A stretch of 64,000 nucleotides of DNA from CAVQGF01 sp045807945 (GCA_045807945.1 JBJMGI010000086.1:1-64000); one strand, 5' to 3'; positions 52,256 through 61,523 are shown, counted from the first letter of the stretch. The notes: generated by a model not told the origin, from the letters alone. A program made the numbers and translations.

Positions 52256-53185
52256 ATGCAAGTGCGTAACACCGTGATCCTCGGCACCGGGTGCTCCGGT
52301 CTCACCGCCGCCATCTACGCAGCGCGCGAGAAACTGAAGACATTGGTATTTGAAGGCCACGATCCCGGCGGCCAACTATCGCTCACCACGCTCGTCGAAA
52401 ATTTTCCCGGATTCCCCGAGGGCATTCAGGGACCCGAGTTGATCGAGAACATGAAGCGCCAGGCGACGCGCTTCGGCGCTGAGATCCGCACCGGCCATCT
52501 TTCCAAGGCGGATTTAAGCAAGCGCCCATTCACTTTGCATTTCGGCAAAGAGACGGTTCAGACCGAAACTTTGATCATCGCCAGCGGCGCTTCTGCCCGT
52601 TGGTTGGGTTTGCCGAGCGAGCAAGCGTTGATCGGTCACGGCGTTTCCTCTTGCGCCACCTGCGACGGATTTTTCTTCTCTGGAAAAGAGATAACTGTCA
52701 TCGGCGGCGGCGACTCCGCCATGGAGGAAGCGCTCTTCCTCACCCGTTTCGCCACTAAAGTGACCGTGATCCACCGCAGCGAAGCCTTCCGCGCTTCCAA
52801 GATAATGCTCGATCGCGCCAAGCAGCACGACAAGATCAAATTTCTCACCCACACCGTCGTCGATGAAGTGCACGATGTCGAAAAAAAGGAAGTCACCAGC
52901 CTCCTGCTGCGCGACTTGCGGACGAACAAGAGTTACGAATTTCCCACCAGCGCAATGTTCCTCGGCATCGGACACATTCCTAACGCCAAGATGTTCGAAG
53001 GCCAACTCGACGCCGACAAAGACGGCTATCTTCTGACCCAGAACTTCGTGCACACCCGCGTTCCCGGCGTTTACGCTTCGGGAGACGTCTCCGACCGGCG
53101 GTACCGACAGGCCATCACCGCCGCCGGCACCGGCTGCATGGCTGCCCTTGAGGTGGAAAAGTTCCTGGAAGAGCACGGTCGCTGA
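52256..53185 (+). CDS. trxB: Thioredoxin-disulfide reductase
   Basis: FAD/NADPH-dependent reductase of thioredoxin, 309 residues. The FAD motif VILGTGCSGLTAAIYAARE is at the N-terminus, the redox pair in VSSCATCDGFFF (C-A-T-C) near residue 135, the NADPH motif IGGGDSAMEEALFL near residue 150, and the C-terminal GVYASGDVSD that completes the FAD site. The residue after GTG is Cys where Ala or Pro is usual. The start at 52256 is chosen because the region upstream is non-family sequence overlapping the preceding gene. Confidence 0.95.
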   Translation: MQVRNTVILGTGCSGLTAAIYAAREKLKTLVFEGHDPGGQLSLTTLVENFPGFPEGIQGPELIENMKRQATRFGAEIRTGHLSKADLSKRPFTLHFGKETVQTETLIIASGASARWLGLPSEQALIGHGVSSCATCDGFFFSGKEITVIGGGDSAMEEALFLTRFATKVTVIHRSEAFRASKIMLDRAKQHDKIKFLTHTVVDEVHDVEKKEVTSLLLRDLRTNKSYEFPTSAMFLGIGHIPNAKMFEGQLDADKDGYLLTQNFVHTRVPGVYASGDVSDRRYRQAITAAGTGCMAALEVEKFLEEHGR

Positions 53186-53330
53186 CTGTTTTTCGACCTA
53201 GGCCGGTGCCTTCCTTCCACTTAGCTGCTGAAATTTCCGGCAATCCGACATAGAATCTTCTGCGTTCCTCCCAGGTACGGCAGGCGAAGGCCTGTCTTTA
53301 ATAGTGCGCAATTTTATTTAAGGGAAATCT

Positions 53331-56300
53331 ATGGCCTCTGCACCTGGCGCAGTGTTGATCCTCGTCTGCCCCACCTGCGGCAAGAAGTACCGCGGCAATC
53401 CGGAAAAGCCCGACGGGCGTTATCAATGTCCGGATGACCAAGCCACCCTGATGAAGTTTGTGCCACCCGGCGTGGTCGCACAGCCGGCTCCCGCGACCCA
53501 GGAGCCGCCATCTCCTCCGGAGTTCAGCGTCAGCGGTCACACCGGCCAGGAAAGTTCCGATACACATCGCGATTTCGTGGCGACGACTCGCATCGATAGC
53601 CCTCTACCCGGATACGTCGGAGGACGCGATCCGCTGCTCGCCTCCGCGCACGATGACCTCGCTCCCGATGAGATCGCTCGACGCGCCGCCGACGCGCTCC
53701 ATGAGCAGGGAACGAAGTCAGGCGCTATCGACCAGACCGTTTTTGCCGGCAGTGAGACTGTCCCGGCGGCGGTTTCCGTTCCCACTCCGCTTCCGACTCC
53801 GACTCCGTATGTAGGCGTGCCGACTCCGCCGCCTATGCCTGCGCCGGACAGCGCCACCGTGCTCGCTGCAAGCCGCACCTACAGCGCCCAAGAGGTTCCA
53901 ACCGGTTATGCGGCTGCCACTAAGATGTCGCAAACGCCCACTCAGTTCGAAACACCGATGCTGACCGAAGAAGGGACGTTCACCGGTTTCGCAGAGCGTC
54001 GTTCTGTCGTGGCCGTGATGGAAGGCGCGCTTCGGCCGGAAGCCGCAGATGCGATGTCGTTGCTTTCCGGAAAATACGAAACAGTCGGCAAACTCGGACA
54101 AGGCGGCGGTGGACAAGTATTGAAAGTTCTCGACCGCGACCTGCGCCGCGAAGTCGCGATGAAGATGCTGCTGCCCCAGCACCGCGAGGGCGGAGGCATT
54201 CCCGAAGACGTTCTGCTGCGCTTCATCAAGGAGGCGCAAGCGACCGGCCAGCTCGAACACCCGAACATCGTCCCCGTTCACGATCTCGGTGTGAATGGCG
54301 AGGGCCACATCTACTTCACTTTGAAGTACGCACAAGGCGATTCGCTGAAAGATGTGATCCGCGGACGTCGCGACGATCTCTTCAACGACGAGCGCCGCAA
54401 ATTCCGCGATCTGTTCAGTCCGATGCAAATGGTGGAAGTGCTGATCGGAATTTGCCAGGGCGTCGCGTATGCGCACAGCAAAGGCATCATTCACCGCGAT
54501 TTGAAGCCTGAAAACGTGATGATGGGCCGCTTCGGCGAAGTCTTGGTGATGGATTGGGGGCTTGCAAAGGCGCTAGGCAAGAACGCGCTCCCCATGGAGC
54601 AGACCGACTCGGTAGCCGATCTCTCCAGCCCCGATGGCGAAGCGTCGCAGACGATGGAAGGCTCCATCGCTGGAACTCCGGCCTACATGTCGCCCGAGCA
54701 GGCCGCCGGCAAAATCAGCGAACTCAACGAGCGCACCGATATTTATTCCCTCGGCGCCATGCTCTACGAGATCCTCTCCGGTCACCCGCCGTACAAAGGC
54801 ACCAGCGCGCTCGATGTAGTGAAACAAGTCCTCACCGCACCGCCTCCGCCACTCTCCAGCGGAACATACGGCTTCCGCCCGATTCCTCGCGAACTGAAAT
54901 CTATCTGCGACAAAGCCATGCAGCGTGACCCCGGCATGCGTTACGCATCGGTACAGGCGATGCGTGACGATCTGCAGAATTATCTCTTGCAGCGGCCGGT
55001 GAGTGCCTGCCCGGACACGCCGATGCAAAAGGCGGTGAAGTTCTATCGCCGCAATAAGAATCTTGTAGCTACCGCTGTTGGAAGCACCGCGGCCGTGCTG
55101 GCCATCGGATTGGTGGTTTGGTTCGGAGTGCATTTCTGGAACGTTCGCAGCCACATCAAGAGCGCGGAAGCCGCATTGAGATTGGCCAGAAATCCATTGG
55201 TCAGTGCCGCCAAGATCGCCGACAGTGACCCCTACCGGCAGGCGTCTCTTGCTCAGGCTCACCTCGTTACCGCTAAGCAGCAGCGCGCAAATATCGCGGT
55301 TGCTATCAATGAGCTCTTGAAGGCTCTCGACTCCTCTCCCGGAAACAAGCGTGCCCGCCTGTTGATGGCTGAGAGTTACATGGAGCTGTGGCGCCTCGCC
55401 CTTGCCGAAAAGAATGCCGAGCTGATGCGCGCCAACCGCGCCGAGCTCGAGCGCTACGCTCCGCCTCCAAGCCCATTCAGCGATGAGTTGAATGGCTTCG
55501 GCACTCTCGACGTTGTTGCCGATCCCCCCGACGCGGACATTTACCTTTACACCTTCGAAACGCTCCGCGCCACCGACAAGCAGGGTAACGCCCTGCCGCC
55601 TCGGCTGATCCCGGTGCCATTCAATCTTGAAACACAGAAATCAGATGACCGCTTTATGCTGCTGGAGCGCGATCGTGCTGCTACGGAAGAGAATGTTCTC
55701 CCGGGCACGCACTCCATCTTCCGCCTGGAGCAGATCACTGCGTCTCACGCCGGTACTGGCAACGTGAGCCTCTCTGGCTTGCCGCCGGGCAGCTATATGC
55801 TGCTGATGTTCGCGCATGGCCGTGAGACCACGCGAGTTCCTTTCAACCTCGAGCGCAGCGGGAAGGTTGTTCTCCGCGTCGAGATGCCGCGTACTGAAGG
55901 AGTTCCCGCCGGTTTCTTCTACGTCGCTGGCGGCGATGCCATCGTCGGAGGCGAGAGCGCGAATTCCGTTCCGCGCCATCTTCAGCGCATCGCGCCGTTC
56001 CTGATGTATCACGACGAGATCACCATGGGTGACTACGGCGATTTCCTGCACGACCTCACGAAAACAGGACACGGCGCCGATGCGAAGACGCGTATACCAC
56101 GCGATTTCGGAAAACCGCTCGCCCTGGTGAGTGCTGCCGGAGAGCTGCTCCCCGCCGATTCCTCCGCCGACCCGGTGAAATTCCAGAAGACTGCCGTCCG
56201 CGGCATCTCTTACAACGACGCAACCGCCTATGTCGCCTGGCGTAGCCAACGTGATCACCTCGTCTATCGCTTGCCAAAGGAATGGGAGTGGGAGTCAGCA

Positions 56301-56729
56301 TGCCGCGGTGCTGATGGTCGCAAGTATTCTTGGGGAGATTTCCCGGCCAAAGGTCTTGCAATCATCTTGCAGGGTTACGGCGACCCCGGTTCGAACATCA
56401 GCTGGAAGTGGGAAGACTACAAAGACGAGTCGCCCTGGGGCATTCACAATCTAGCAGGCGGAGTTGCTGAGTGGACCCAGAGTACCTACGACCCGAATGC
56501 CAAGCCGACCGACCCTGTTTACGGGCAGTATGCGATCCGCGGCAATGCCTGGTCTCTGCCGCCTACTGGCCTTGAGTGCTCATTCCGCACCTCTGGCCAG
56601 CCCGACTACTTCCACCCGACCATCGGCTTCCGTCTGGCTGCCGACTATCCGATCAAAGCCACTGAGGGCTATGACGCAGCAGCAGCAGTTCGCGCTCTGA
56701 GCGAAGCAGCTGCTGAGCACACTCCCTAA
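53331..56729 (+). CDS. Ser/Thr protein kinase with zinc ribbon and FGE/SUMF1-like domain
   Basis: A 1132-residue membrane kinase. Residues 10-40 hold a zinc-ribbon pattern (CPTCGKKY then YQCPDD). A Pro/Thr-rich linker runs to the Hanks-type kinase domain (about 248-555): GKLGQGGGGQV loop, Lys278 in VAMK, HRDLKPEN near 388, MDWGLAKAL (DWG for DFG, common in bacteria) and GTPAYMSPEQ. One membrane helix lies near 580-600 (TAVLAIGLVVWFGVHFW). After a helical and beta region comes an FGE-sulfatase-like domain (about 855-1115) with SYNDATAYVAWRS and LPKEWEWESACRGADG. The outer domain probably senses a signal; its catalytic cysteines are not evident. Confidence 0.9.
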   Translation: MASAPGAVLILVCPTCGKKYRGNPEKPDGRYQCPDDQATLMKFVPPGVVAQPAPATQEPPSPPEFSVSGHTGQESSDTHRDFVATTRIDSPLPGYVGGRDPLLASAHDDLAPDEIARRAADALHEQGTKSGAIDQTVFAGSETVPAAVSVPTPLPTPTPYVGVPTPPPMPAPDSATVLAASRTYSAQEVPTGYAAATKMSQTPTQFETPMLTEEGTFTGFAERRSVVAVMEGALRPEAADAMSLLSGKYETVGKLGQGGGGQVLKVLDRDLRREVAMKMLLPQHREGGGIPEDVLLRFIKEAQATGQLEHPNIVPVHDLGVNGEGHIYFTLKYAQGDSLKDVIRGRRDDLFNDERRKFRDLFSPMQMVEVLIGICQGVAYAHSKGIIHRDLKPENVMMGRFGEVLVMDWGLAKALGKNALPMEQTDSVADLSSPDGEASQTMEGSIAGTPAYMSPEQAAGKISELNERTDIYSLGAMLYEILSGHPPYKGTSALDVVKQVLTAPPPPLSSGTYGFRPIPRELKSICDKAMQRDPGMRYASVQAMRDDLQNYLLQRPVSACPDTPMQKAVKFYRRNKNLVATAVGSTAAVLAIGLVVWFGVHFWNVRSHIKSAEAALRLARNPLVSAAKIADSDPYRQASLAQAHLVTAKQQRANIAVAINELLKALDSSPGNKRARLLMAESYMELWRLALAEKNAELMRANRAELERYAPPPSPFSDELNGFGTLDVVADPPDADIYLYTFETLRATDKQGNALPPRLIPVPFNLETQKSDDRFMLLERDRAATEENVLPGTHSIFRLEQITASHAGTGNVSLSGLPPGSYMLLMFAHGRETTRVPFNLERSGKVVLRVEMPRTEGVPAGFFYVAGGDAIVGGESANSVPRHLQRIAPFLMYHDEITMGDYGDFLHDLTKTGHGADAKTRIPRDFGKPLALVSAAGELLPADSSADPVKFQKTAVRGISYNDATAYVAWRSQRDHLVYRLPKEWEWESACRGADGRKYSWGDFPAKGLAIILQGYGDPGSNISWKWEDYKDESPWGIHNLAGGVAEWTQSTYDPNAKPTDPVYGQYAIRGNAWSLPPTGLECSFRTSGQPDYFHPTIGFRLAADYPIKATEGYDAAAAVRALSEAAAEHTP

Positions 56730-56803
56730 ACGGTGGGGGCGGCAGCCCCCATCATGCGCCAACACGCGCATTCAACCGCGCATCTCAAACTTGACTGACT
56801 CAA

Positions 56804-57067
56804 TTGAAAGATTTTGAGAGGGAAGACTATTTGATCCCCATTGTTGGCAGTAGCGGGGGCGCAGAGCGTTCTGGACGTCTCTACGCACCCGAGGAAGAAG
56901 TGCCGGAAAGCGGCATCTTCTGTGTGATACACGAAGACGGCGCTCAGGAAACGGTTCTCCTGCTACGCGCTGCGCTGTTCCCCGATTGTGAAGATTGCGG
57001 CAAGGCCGTGCGATACAGGGTTGTGCAGACGGCCCCGTACATTTTCCACGATAAGGATTTCAAGTAG
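56804..57067 (+). CDS. Stand-alone CxxC mini-domain protein
   Basis: An 87-residue protein, start TTG at 56804, unsupported by a clear ribosome-binding site. The second half reads ESGIFCVIHEDGAQETVLLL then ALFPDCEDCGKAVRYRV. The same arrangement (DGIYRVTHQNHRESHESVL then RFPTCKTCGDQVRFE) forms the N-terminus of the next gene, so it is a shared small domain with a CxxC that may bind metal. The function is unknown; adjacency to the kinase and receivers suggests signalling. Confidence 0.6.
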   Translation: MKDFEREDYLIPIVGSSGGAERSGRLYAPEEEVPESGIFCVIHEDGAQETVLLLRAALFPDCEDCGKAVRYRVVQTAPYIFHDKDFK

Positions 57068-57106
57068 CACGCGGCAGTTTGGTTGCAAGTAGAATCGGGT
57101 CTAGCG

Positions 57107-57706
57107 ATGGTGCGCGTTCCTCTGGCGAAGCGATACAGCAGCGGGCAGGTGGTCCCGCGCGATGGCATCTACCGTGTCACGCATCAAAACCACCGCGAGT
57201 CTCACGAAAGCGTGCTCACTCGTGGCATGCGTTTCCCCACTTGCAAGACCTGCGGCGACCAAGTCCGATTTGAGCCTCTTACCGCCGTCGAGCCCGCATC
57301 GGGCTTGACTCCCCAATCACGCGGATCGTTGCTCGTCGTAGACCAGGAGCCTTCCATCACCTTCACCCTCAAACAGGTACTCGAACAAGAGGGATACCGG
57401 GTGTGGGCAGCCACCGATTATTCTGCCGCCGAGAAGATGATGGTCCAGAACGACTACGACGCTGTTCTGGCAGATGTCCATTTCGAAGATCGTCGCGGTA
57501 TGGGACTACTCCGTCGTGCCCTGAACCGCCAACGTCCGCCACTTGTGATGCTTTCTACCGACGAGCCCGACCTTGAAAGCCTTCGCACCATGATGAAGAT
57601 GAAGGTGAACTATCTCTTCTTCAAGCCCATCGACCTTACCGAGCTTCGTTCTACTCTGGCCTGCATGATCACGCGGCGCGCCAGCTCGCTCGCGGCGACC
57701 ACCTGA
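57107..57706 (+). CDS. CxxC mini-domain fused to a receiver
   Basis: A 199-residue protein. Residues about 15-60 contain the CxxC domain (FPTCKTCGDQVRFE) shared with the gene upstream. A CheY-like receiver follows from about residue 75: LLVVDQEPSITFTLKQVLEQ, VLADVHFEDR with the phosphoacceptor Asp, LSTDEPD and YLFFKPIDLTE (Lys-Pro). Gln replaces one residue of the usual acidic pair (VDQE), so Mg binding may be altered. Start at the ATG 57107 or TTG 57083. It probably links a Cys-based sensor with a phospho-relay. Confidence 0.8.
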   Translation: MVRVPLAKRYSSGQVVPRDGIYRVTHQNHRESHESVLTRGMRFPTCKTCGDQVRFEPLTAVEPASGLTPQSRGSLLVVDQEPSITFTLKQVLEQEGYRVWAATDYSAAEKMMVQNDYDAVLADVHFEDRRGMGLLRRALNRQRPPLVMLSTDEPDLESLRTMMKMKVNYLFFKPIDLTELRSTLACMITRRASSLAATT

Positions 57707-57767
57707 TTTCACAACTGCTGCTGAAAGAGTTAAAATCTCCACTCCCTCTGGCGGGACCGTTCTCCCC

Positions 57768-58172
57768 ATGGCCCGGAAGAAAAAAGCTCTCCTCATCGTC
57801 GACGATGAAATCAACGTGACCCGCACGTTGCAGATGGTATTTGAAGACGAAGGCTACTCCGTCACCCCCGCTTATAGCTGCGCTGAAGCGCTCAAGATCA
57901 TGCAGAACGGCCACCAATTTGATGGCGTTATCACCGACCTCAACATGGAGCGGGATGACATCGGCCTCACCGTCGCGCGGCGCGCCCTCGAGCTGAAGCC
58001 GCAGCCCGTCGTGATTATCTGCACTGGCTTTGCGAACATGAGCAACGCCCGCCAGGCATTGATGATGCACGTCCATTACCTGGCCACCAAGCCGGTTGAA
58101 TTAGACGAGCTGAAGTCGAACCTTCGGCGGTTGATCGCCATCAAAGACAGCGGTCAGAAGGCAGGCCGCTGA
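57768..58172 (+). CDS. Receiver-only response regulator
   Basis: A 134-residue CheY-like protein. LLIVDDEINVTRT has the acidic pair, VITDLNMERDD the phosphoacceptor Asp, ICTGFANMS the Thr and LATKPVELDEL the Lys-Pro. There is no output domain. It ends in the TGATG overlap with the next gene. A partner kinase could be the Ser/Thr kinase system nearby only indirectly; no histidine kinase lies adjacent. Confidence 0.93.
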   Translation: MARKKKALLIVDDEINVTRTLQMVFEDEGYSVTPAYSCAEALKIMQNGHQFDGVITDLNMERDDIGLTVARRALELKPQPVVIICTGFANMSNARQALMMHVHYLATKPVELDELKSNLRRLIAIKDSGQKAGR

Positions 58173-58606
58173 TGGCGCCCAACCGGTCTCCAAATCGAAC
58201 GAACGATAAGACTGCTCTTATCGTGCACCCCGACATGACGGTCATGTCTTCGCTGCAAAGCGCGTTCGTGAAGAACGAGATCACCGCCATCGTCGCGCGC
58301 GATCTGCCCACTGCTCTGCTCGCGATCACGCAGCATTTCTTCGATGTTGTCGTAGTCTCGTCGCGCATCAGCGAAGAAGGCGATGGCTGGACGCTCGGCG
58401 GTGTCCTCCGCCTGGTCTTCCCCAAGGCGTTCGTTATGATGATCGCCCCCGGCACCGACCTGATGAGCTTGAAGAACGCCATAAATCACGGGGTTGACGA
58501 AGTGCTCGAAGGCACGGCTTCTCCCGAGCAGATCGTCTCGACCGCGCTCCGCAGCGCCAGCGTCGCGGGCAAGAGCCCTACCACACCCAAAGAGCGCATT
58601 CAGTAG
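58172..58606 (+). CDS. Degenerate receiver-like protein
   Basis: A 144-residue protein with the receiver fold pattern: TALIVHPDMTVMSSLQSAF, FDVVVVSSRISEEGDGW, VMMIAPGTDLMSL, EGTASPEQIVSTAL. The acidic pair is reduced (VHPD) and the phosphoacceptor Asp is replaced by Ser in VVSSR, so it cannot be phosphorylated in the normal way. It may lock a partner in one state or bind a ligand. It is coupled by TGATG to the normal receiver upstream. Confidence 0.75.
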   Translation: MAPNRSPNRTNDKTALIVHPDMTVMSSLQSAFVKNEITAIVARDLPTALLAITQHFFDVVVVSSRISEEGDGWTLGGVLRLVFPKAFVMMIAPGTDLMSLKNAINHGVDEVLEGTASPEQIVSTALRSASVAGKSPTTPKERIQ

Positions 58607-58625
58607 CCCCCAAAAACTAATGTAG

Positions 58626-58649
58626 GCGCGCACGTCCTCGTGTGCGCGC
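58626..58649. repeat. GC-rich hairpin downstream of the receiver genes
   Basis: GCGCGCAC (58626-58633) and GTGCGCGC (58642-58649) pair perfectly around GTCCTCGT. No T-tract follows; it may be a repeat element or a weak terminator in the 133-base gap before proline dehydrogenase, which is otherwise blank. Confidence 0.55.
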
Positions 58650-58739
58650 GCTTCTGGTGCGGGGTGTCCTTTGCGGGGATTTTGCGTTTGCGCGAAGCGC
58701 GGATGCCTGGACGGCCAGTCCTGTGGTACAAAAGTTAGT

Positions 58740-59657
58740 TTGCTGCGCGCCTTTTTCATCTGGTTGTCGGAGAGCAAGTCCATCCGCGCGATGGCGGAGA
58801 AGACGTCTATCGGCAAACGCCTATCCAGCCGCTTCGTCGCTGGCATGTCTATCGAAGACGTGCTCGCCGCGGCTAAAGCCGTTAACGAACGCGGCCAGTC
58901 CGTAAGCATGGACAACCTCGGCGAGAACGTCACTAACGCCGCCGAGGCCCGCCACAGCGCCCAGCTCTACCACCAGCTGCTGGATCAGATCGCCGCGCGC
59001 AAGCTCAACGCTAACGTCAGCATGAAGCTCACCCACATGGGGCTCGACGTTGATCCGCAGCTCGCCATCGATATCACCCGCGACCTCGTCGCGCATGCTG
59101 CCCGCATCGAGAACTTCGTCCGCGTGGATATGGAGGGCTCGCCGTACACGCAGCGCACGCTCGACTTCGTTCGCGAGCTGCATGCGATGAACGGGAATCG
59201 CGGCGCAGTGGGCGCCGTCATCCAGGCCTACATGCGCCGCAGCGAGAGTGATGTTCAGGACCTTATCGCAAAGGGCATCCGCATCCGCCTCTGCAAAGGC
59301 GCATATAAAGAGCCCGAAGAGCTCGCGTTCCAGAAGATGCCAGAGGTGAACGACAACTACGTGAAGCTCATGAAGATCCTGCTGAAGAGCGGCGTCTATC
59401 ACGGCATCGCGACCCATGACGAAAAGATGATCCAGGCGACCATCGCTTTCGCGAAAGCCGAGAACATCTCGCCGAAGTCATTCGAGTTCCAGATGCTCTA
59501 TGGCGTCCGCCGCGACTTGCAGCAGCAATTATCCAAGGATGGTTGGGGAATGCGCGTCTACATCCCCTTCGGCGAGGAGTGGTACCCCTACTTCATGCGT
59601 CGTTTGGCGGAACGACCCGCCAATGCCTTATTCGTTTTAAAGAATTTGTTCAAATAA
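58740..59657 (+). CDS. Proline dehydrogenase (monofunctional)
   Basis: FAD enzyme oxidising proline to pyrroline-5-carboxylate, 305 residues from a TTG start. The N-terminus LLRAFFIWLSESKSIRAMAE followed by TSIGKRLSSRFVAGMSIEDV resembles Deinococcus/Bacillus-type PRODH (about 300 residues). RIRLCKGAYKEPEE is a substrate-site block, FEFQMLYGVRRDLQQQL near residue 265 the FAD region, and RVYIPFGEEWYPYFMRRLAE the diagnostic C-terminus. The frame is open 23 residues upstream, but that part is unlike the family. It has no fused P5C dehydrogenase domain. Confidence 0.92.
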   Translation: MLRAFFIWLSESKSIRAMAEKTSIGKRLSSRFVAGMSIEDVLAAAKAVNERGQSVSMDNLGENVTNAAEARHSAQLYHQLLDQIAARKLNANVSMKLTHMGLDVDPQLAIDITRDLVAHAARIENFVRVDMEGSPYTQRTLDFVRELHAMNGNRGAVGAVIQAYMRRSESDVQDLIAKGIRIRLCKGAYKEPEELAFQKMPEVNDNYVKLMKILLKSGVYHGIATHDEKMIQATIAFAKAENISPKSFEFQMLYGVRRDLQQQLSKDGWGMRVYIPFGEEWYPYFMRRLAERPANALFVLKNLFK

Positions 59658-59681
59658 CCGCTGCGCGAGCATCTATATTCC

Positions 59682-60950
59682 ATGGCAGACGCTCCCCACG
59701 TCGTCATCATCGGCGCCGGATTCGGTGGCCTCTATGCCGCCGGCACCCTCGCGAAGAAGCACGTTCGCATCACAGTCATCGACCGCAAGAATCATCACAC
59801 CTTCCAGCCATTGCTGTATCAGGTCGCCACTGCCAAGCTTTCGCCGGCTGACATCGCTTCACCCATCCGCAGCGTTCTTGGCAGGTACAAGAACGTTCAC
59901 GTGCTGCTCGACGAGGCCATTCGCTTTGACCTCGCGAATAAAAAGGTCCAATTGAAGACCGGCGAAGAGCTTGCGTACGATTACGCGATCCTCGCCACGG
60001 GCGCCACACATGCGTATTTCGGACACGAAGAATGGGCCACCCTCGCTCCCGGGTTGAAAAGTTTGGAAGACGCCGTCGAGATTCGTCGTCGCGTGCTGCT
60101 CGCCTTTGAGATGGCCGAGCGCGAAGCTTTGATCGACGGTAAGCGTCCCATGCTGAACTTCGTGATCGTCGGCGGCGGGCCCACAGGAGTTGAACTCGCG
60201 GGCTCCATCGCGGAGATCGCGCAGAAGGTGATGGCGAAGGATTTCCGCGGCATCGACCCCACCCGTGCTCGCGTGGTTCTCCTCGAAGCCGGTCAGCGCA
60301 TCCTGCCTGCATACCCCGAAGACCTCTCCCGCAGCGCCGAGCGCCAGCTGCGCAATCTCGGTGTCGACGTTCTAGTCGGCCGCGCGGTTACAGGAGTCCA
60401 GCCCGGTAAGGTCCTGGTCGGCGAAGAAGTAATGGCCTCGAACGTCACCCTGTGGGCCGCCGGCGTCAAGGCATCGCCGCTGGGAAATATTCTCGGCGCA
60501 CCGACCGATCGTGCCGGACGCGTGAAGGTCTTGCAAGACCTCACCCTTCCCGAGCATCCGGAAGTCTTCGTCATCGGCGATCTTGCCGATATCAAGGATA
60601 AGAAAGGGAAGCCGGTCCCAGGAGTCGCGCCCGCTGCTATCCAGCAGGGAAAGGCCGCAGCGAGGAACGTCTGGCGCAGCGTCCAAGGCAAACCTCGCGA
60701 GGATTTTTACTACTTCGACAAAGGCAGTCTTGCCACCATCGGCCGTGGTGCTGGCATCGCCGAGCTCGGCCGGATTCATCTCTCCGGGCTCATTGCCTGG
60801 ATTGCGTGGCTCACGGTGCACATTTTCTTTTTGATCGGATTCCGCAACCGCGTCTTGGTCTTCATCCAGTGGGCCTGGGCCTACTTCACATTTGAAAGCG
60901 GTGCGCGTCTCATCACCGGCCGAACCGACCTACCCGAAGCAGGGAAGTGA
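59682..60950 (+). CDS. ndh: Type II NADH dehydrogenase (NDH-2)
   Basis: A 422-residue peripheral inner-membrane flavoprotein oxidising NADH with quinone, without proton pumping. VVIIGAGFGGLYAAGTLAKK is the FAD motif, NFVIVGGGPTGVELAGSIAEI the NADH motif, VFVIGDLADIKD the second FAD contact, and GVAPAAIQQGKAAARNVW the quinone-side block. The C-terminal hydrophobic helices (LIAWIAWLTVHIFFLIGFRN) anchor it to the membrane. It lies 24 bases after proline dehydrogenase and both feed electrons into respiration. Confidence 0.93.
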   Translation: MADAPHVVIIGAGFGGLYAAGTLAKKHVRITVIDRKNHHTFQPLLYQVATAKLSPADIASPIRSVLGRYKNVHVLLDEAIRFDLANKKVQLKTGEELAYDYAILATGATHAYFGHEEWATLAPGLKSLEDAVEIRRRVLLAFEMAEREALIDGKRPMLNFVIVGGGPTGVELAGSIAEIAQKVMAKDFRGIDPTRARVVLLEAGQRILPAYPEDLSRSAERQLRNLGVDVLVGRAVTGVQPGKVLVGEEVMASNVTLWAAGVKASPLGNILGAPTDRAGRVKVLQDLTLPEHPEVFVIGDLADIKDKKGKPVPGVAPAAIQQGKAAARNVWRSVQGKPREDFYYFDKGSLATIGRGAGIAELGRIHLSGLIAWIAWLTVHIFFLIGFRNRVLVFIQWAWAYFTFESGARLITGRTDLPEAGK

Positions 60951-61517
60951 CTATTCGTTTTGCGCGCCTTGAAGATGCGGGCGCATCTCCGCCATTCCGC
61001 GCATGATTTCGCGCTCGTTGTCGCTGAAATCGCTGTGGTACTGCGGCGAGTCTAGCGTCTTGTTGCGGTCCTCAGGTGACATCTGCGCCAGGTCGCGCAT
61101 GGCGCGGCGCATCTTCTGGCGGCGCTCCTGCGGAACCTCGCGGTACCGCTGCGCCAGCTCGCGCGCCTGCTGTTTCTGCGCGGGCGACAGGTTTTCGAAC
61201 TTGCGCATGCGCTTTACGATCTTCTCGCGCTGCTCTGGCGGAAGATTGTTGAACTGCGCCAGCCGTTGCTTCAATTTTTCCTGGCGCTCCGGCGGAAGTT
61301 TTTTGAAGTTGGGATCATTTTCGAGCGCCTTCATCTGCTGGTCTGGTGGCAAGTCCTTGTACTTTCGCAACCAGTCCCCATGATGTGGGCCGGGAGTGTG
61401 CGCCGGGTTCGCGTGAGGTGCAGGGGGTGAAGCGGGAGGCGGCGCGGGCTGCGTCTGGGCCAGAGCGAGAGTCGCCCCAAGCAGCATCGTCCCGAACATC
61501 ATCTTTGGCCAGATCAT
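60951..61517 (-). CDS. Exported DUF3106 protein
   Basis: A 188-residue exported protein with a signal peptide (MFGTMLLGATLALAQT) followed by a Pro/Ala/His linker. The remainder is a series of short helical motifs with LPP/LSP turns (DLPPDQQMKALEND, KLPPERQEKLKQRL, NLPPEQREKIVKRM), typical of DUF3106. The very basic helices resemble CpxP/Spy-like periplasmic proteins in style, but no homology is claimed. It is coupled (six bases) to the anti-sigma gene, as the last of three genes. Confidence 0.85.
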   Translation of the reverse strand: MIWPKMMFGTMLLGATLALAQTQPAPPPASPPAPHANPAHTPGPHHGDWLRKYKDLPPDQQMKALENDPNFKKLPPERQEKLKQRLAQFNNLPPEQREKIVKRMRKFENLSPAQKQQARELAQRYREVPQERRQKMRRAMRDLAQMSPEDRNKTLDSPQYHSDFSDNEREIMRGMAEMRPHLQGAQNE

Positions 61518-61523
61518 CAGCGA

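Noticed and set aside
58172..58606. Start of the degenerate receiver as a frameshifted piece of the upstream receiver
   Set aside because: It carries its own complete fold pattern and a clean TGATG overlap, so it is a separate gene.
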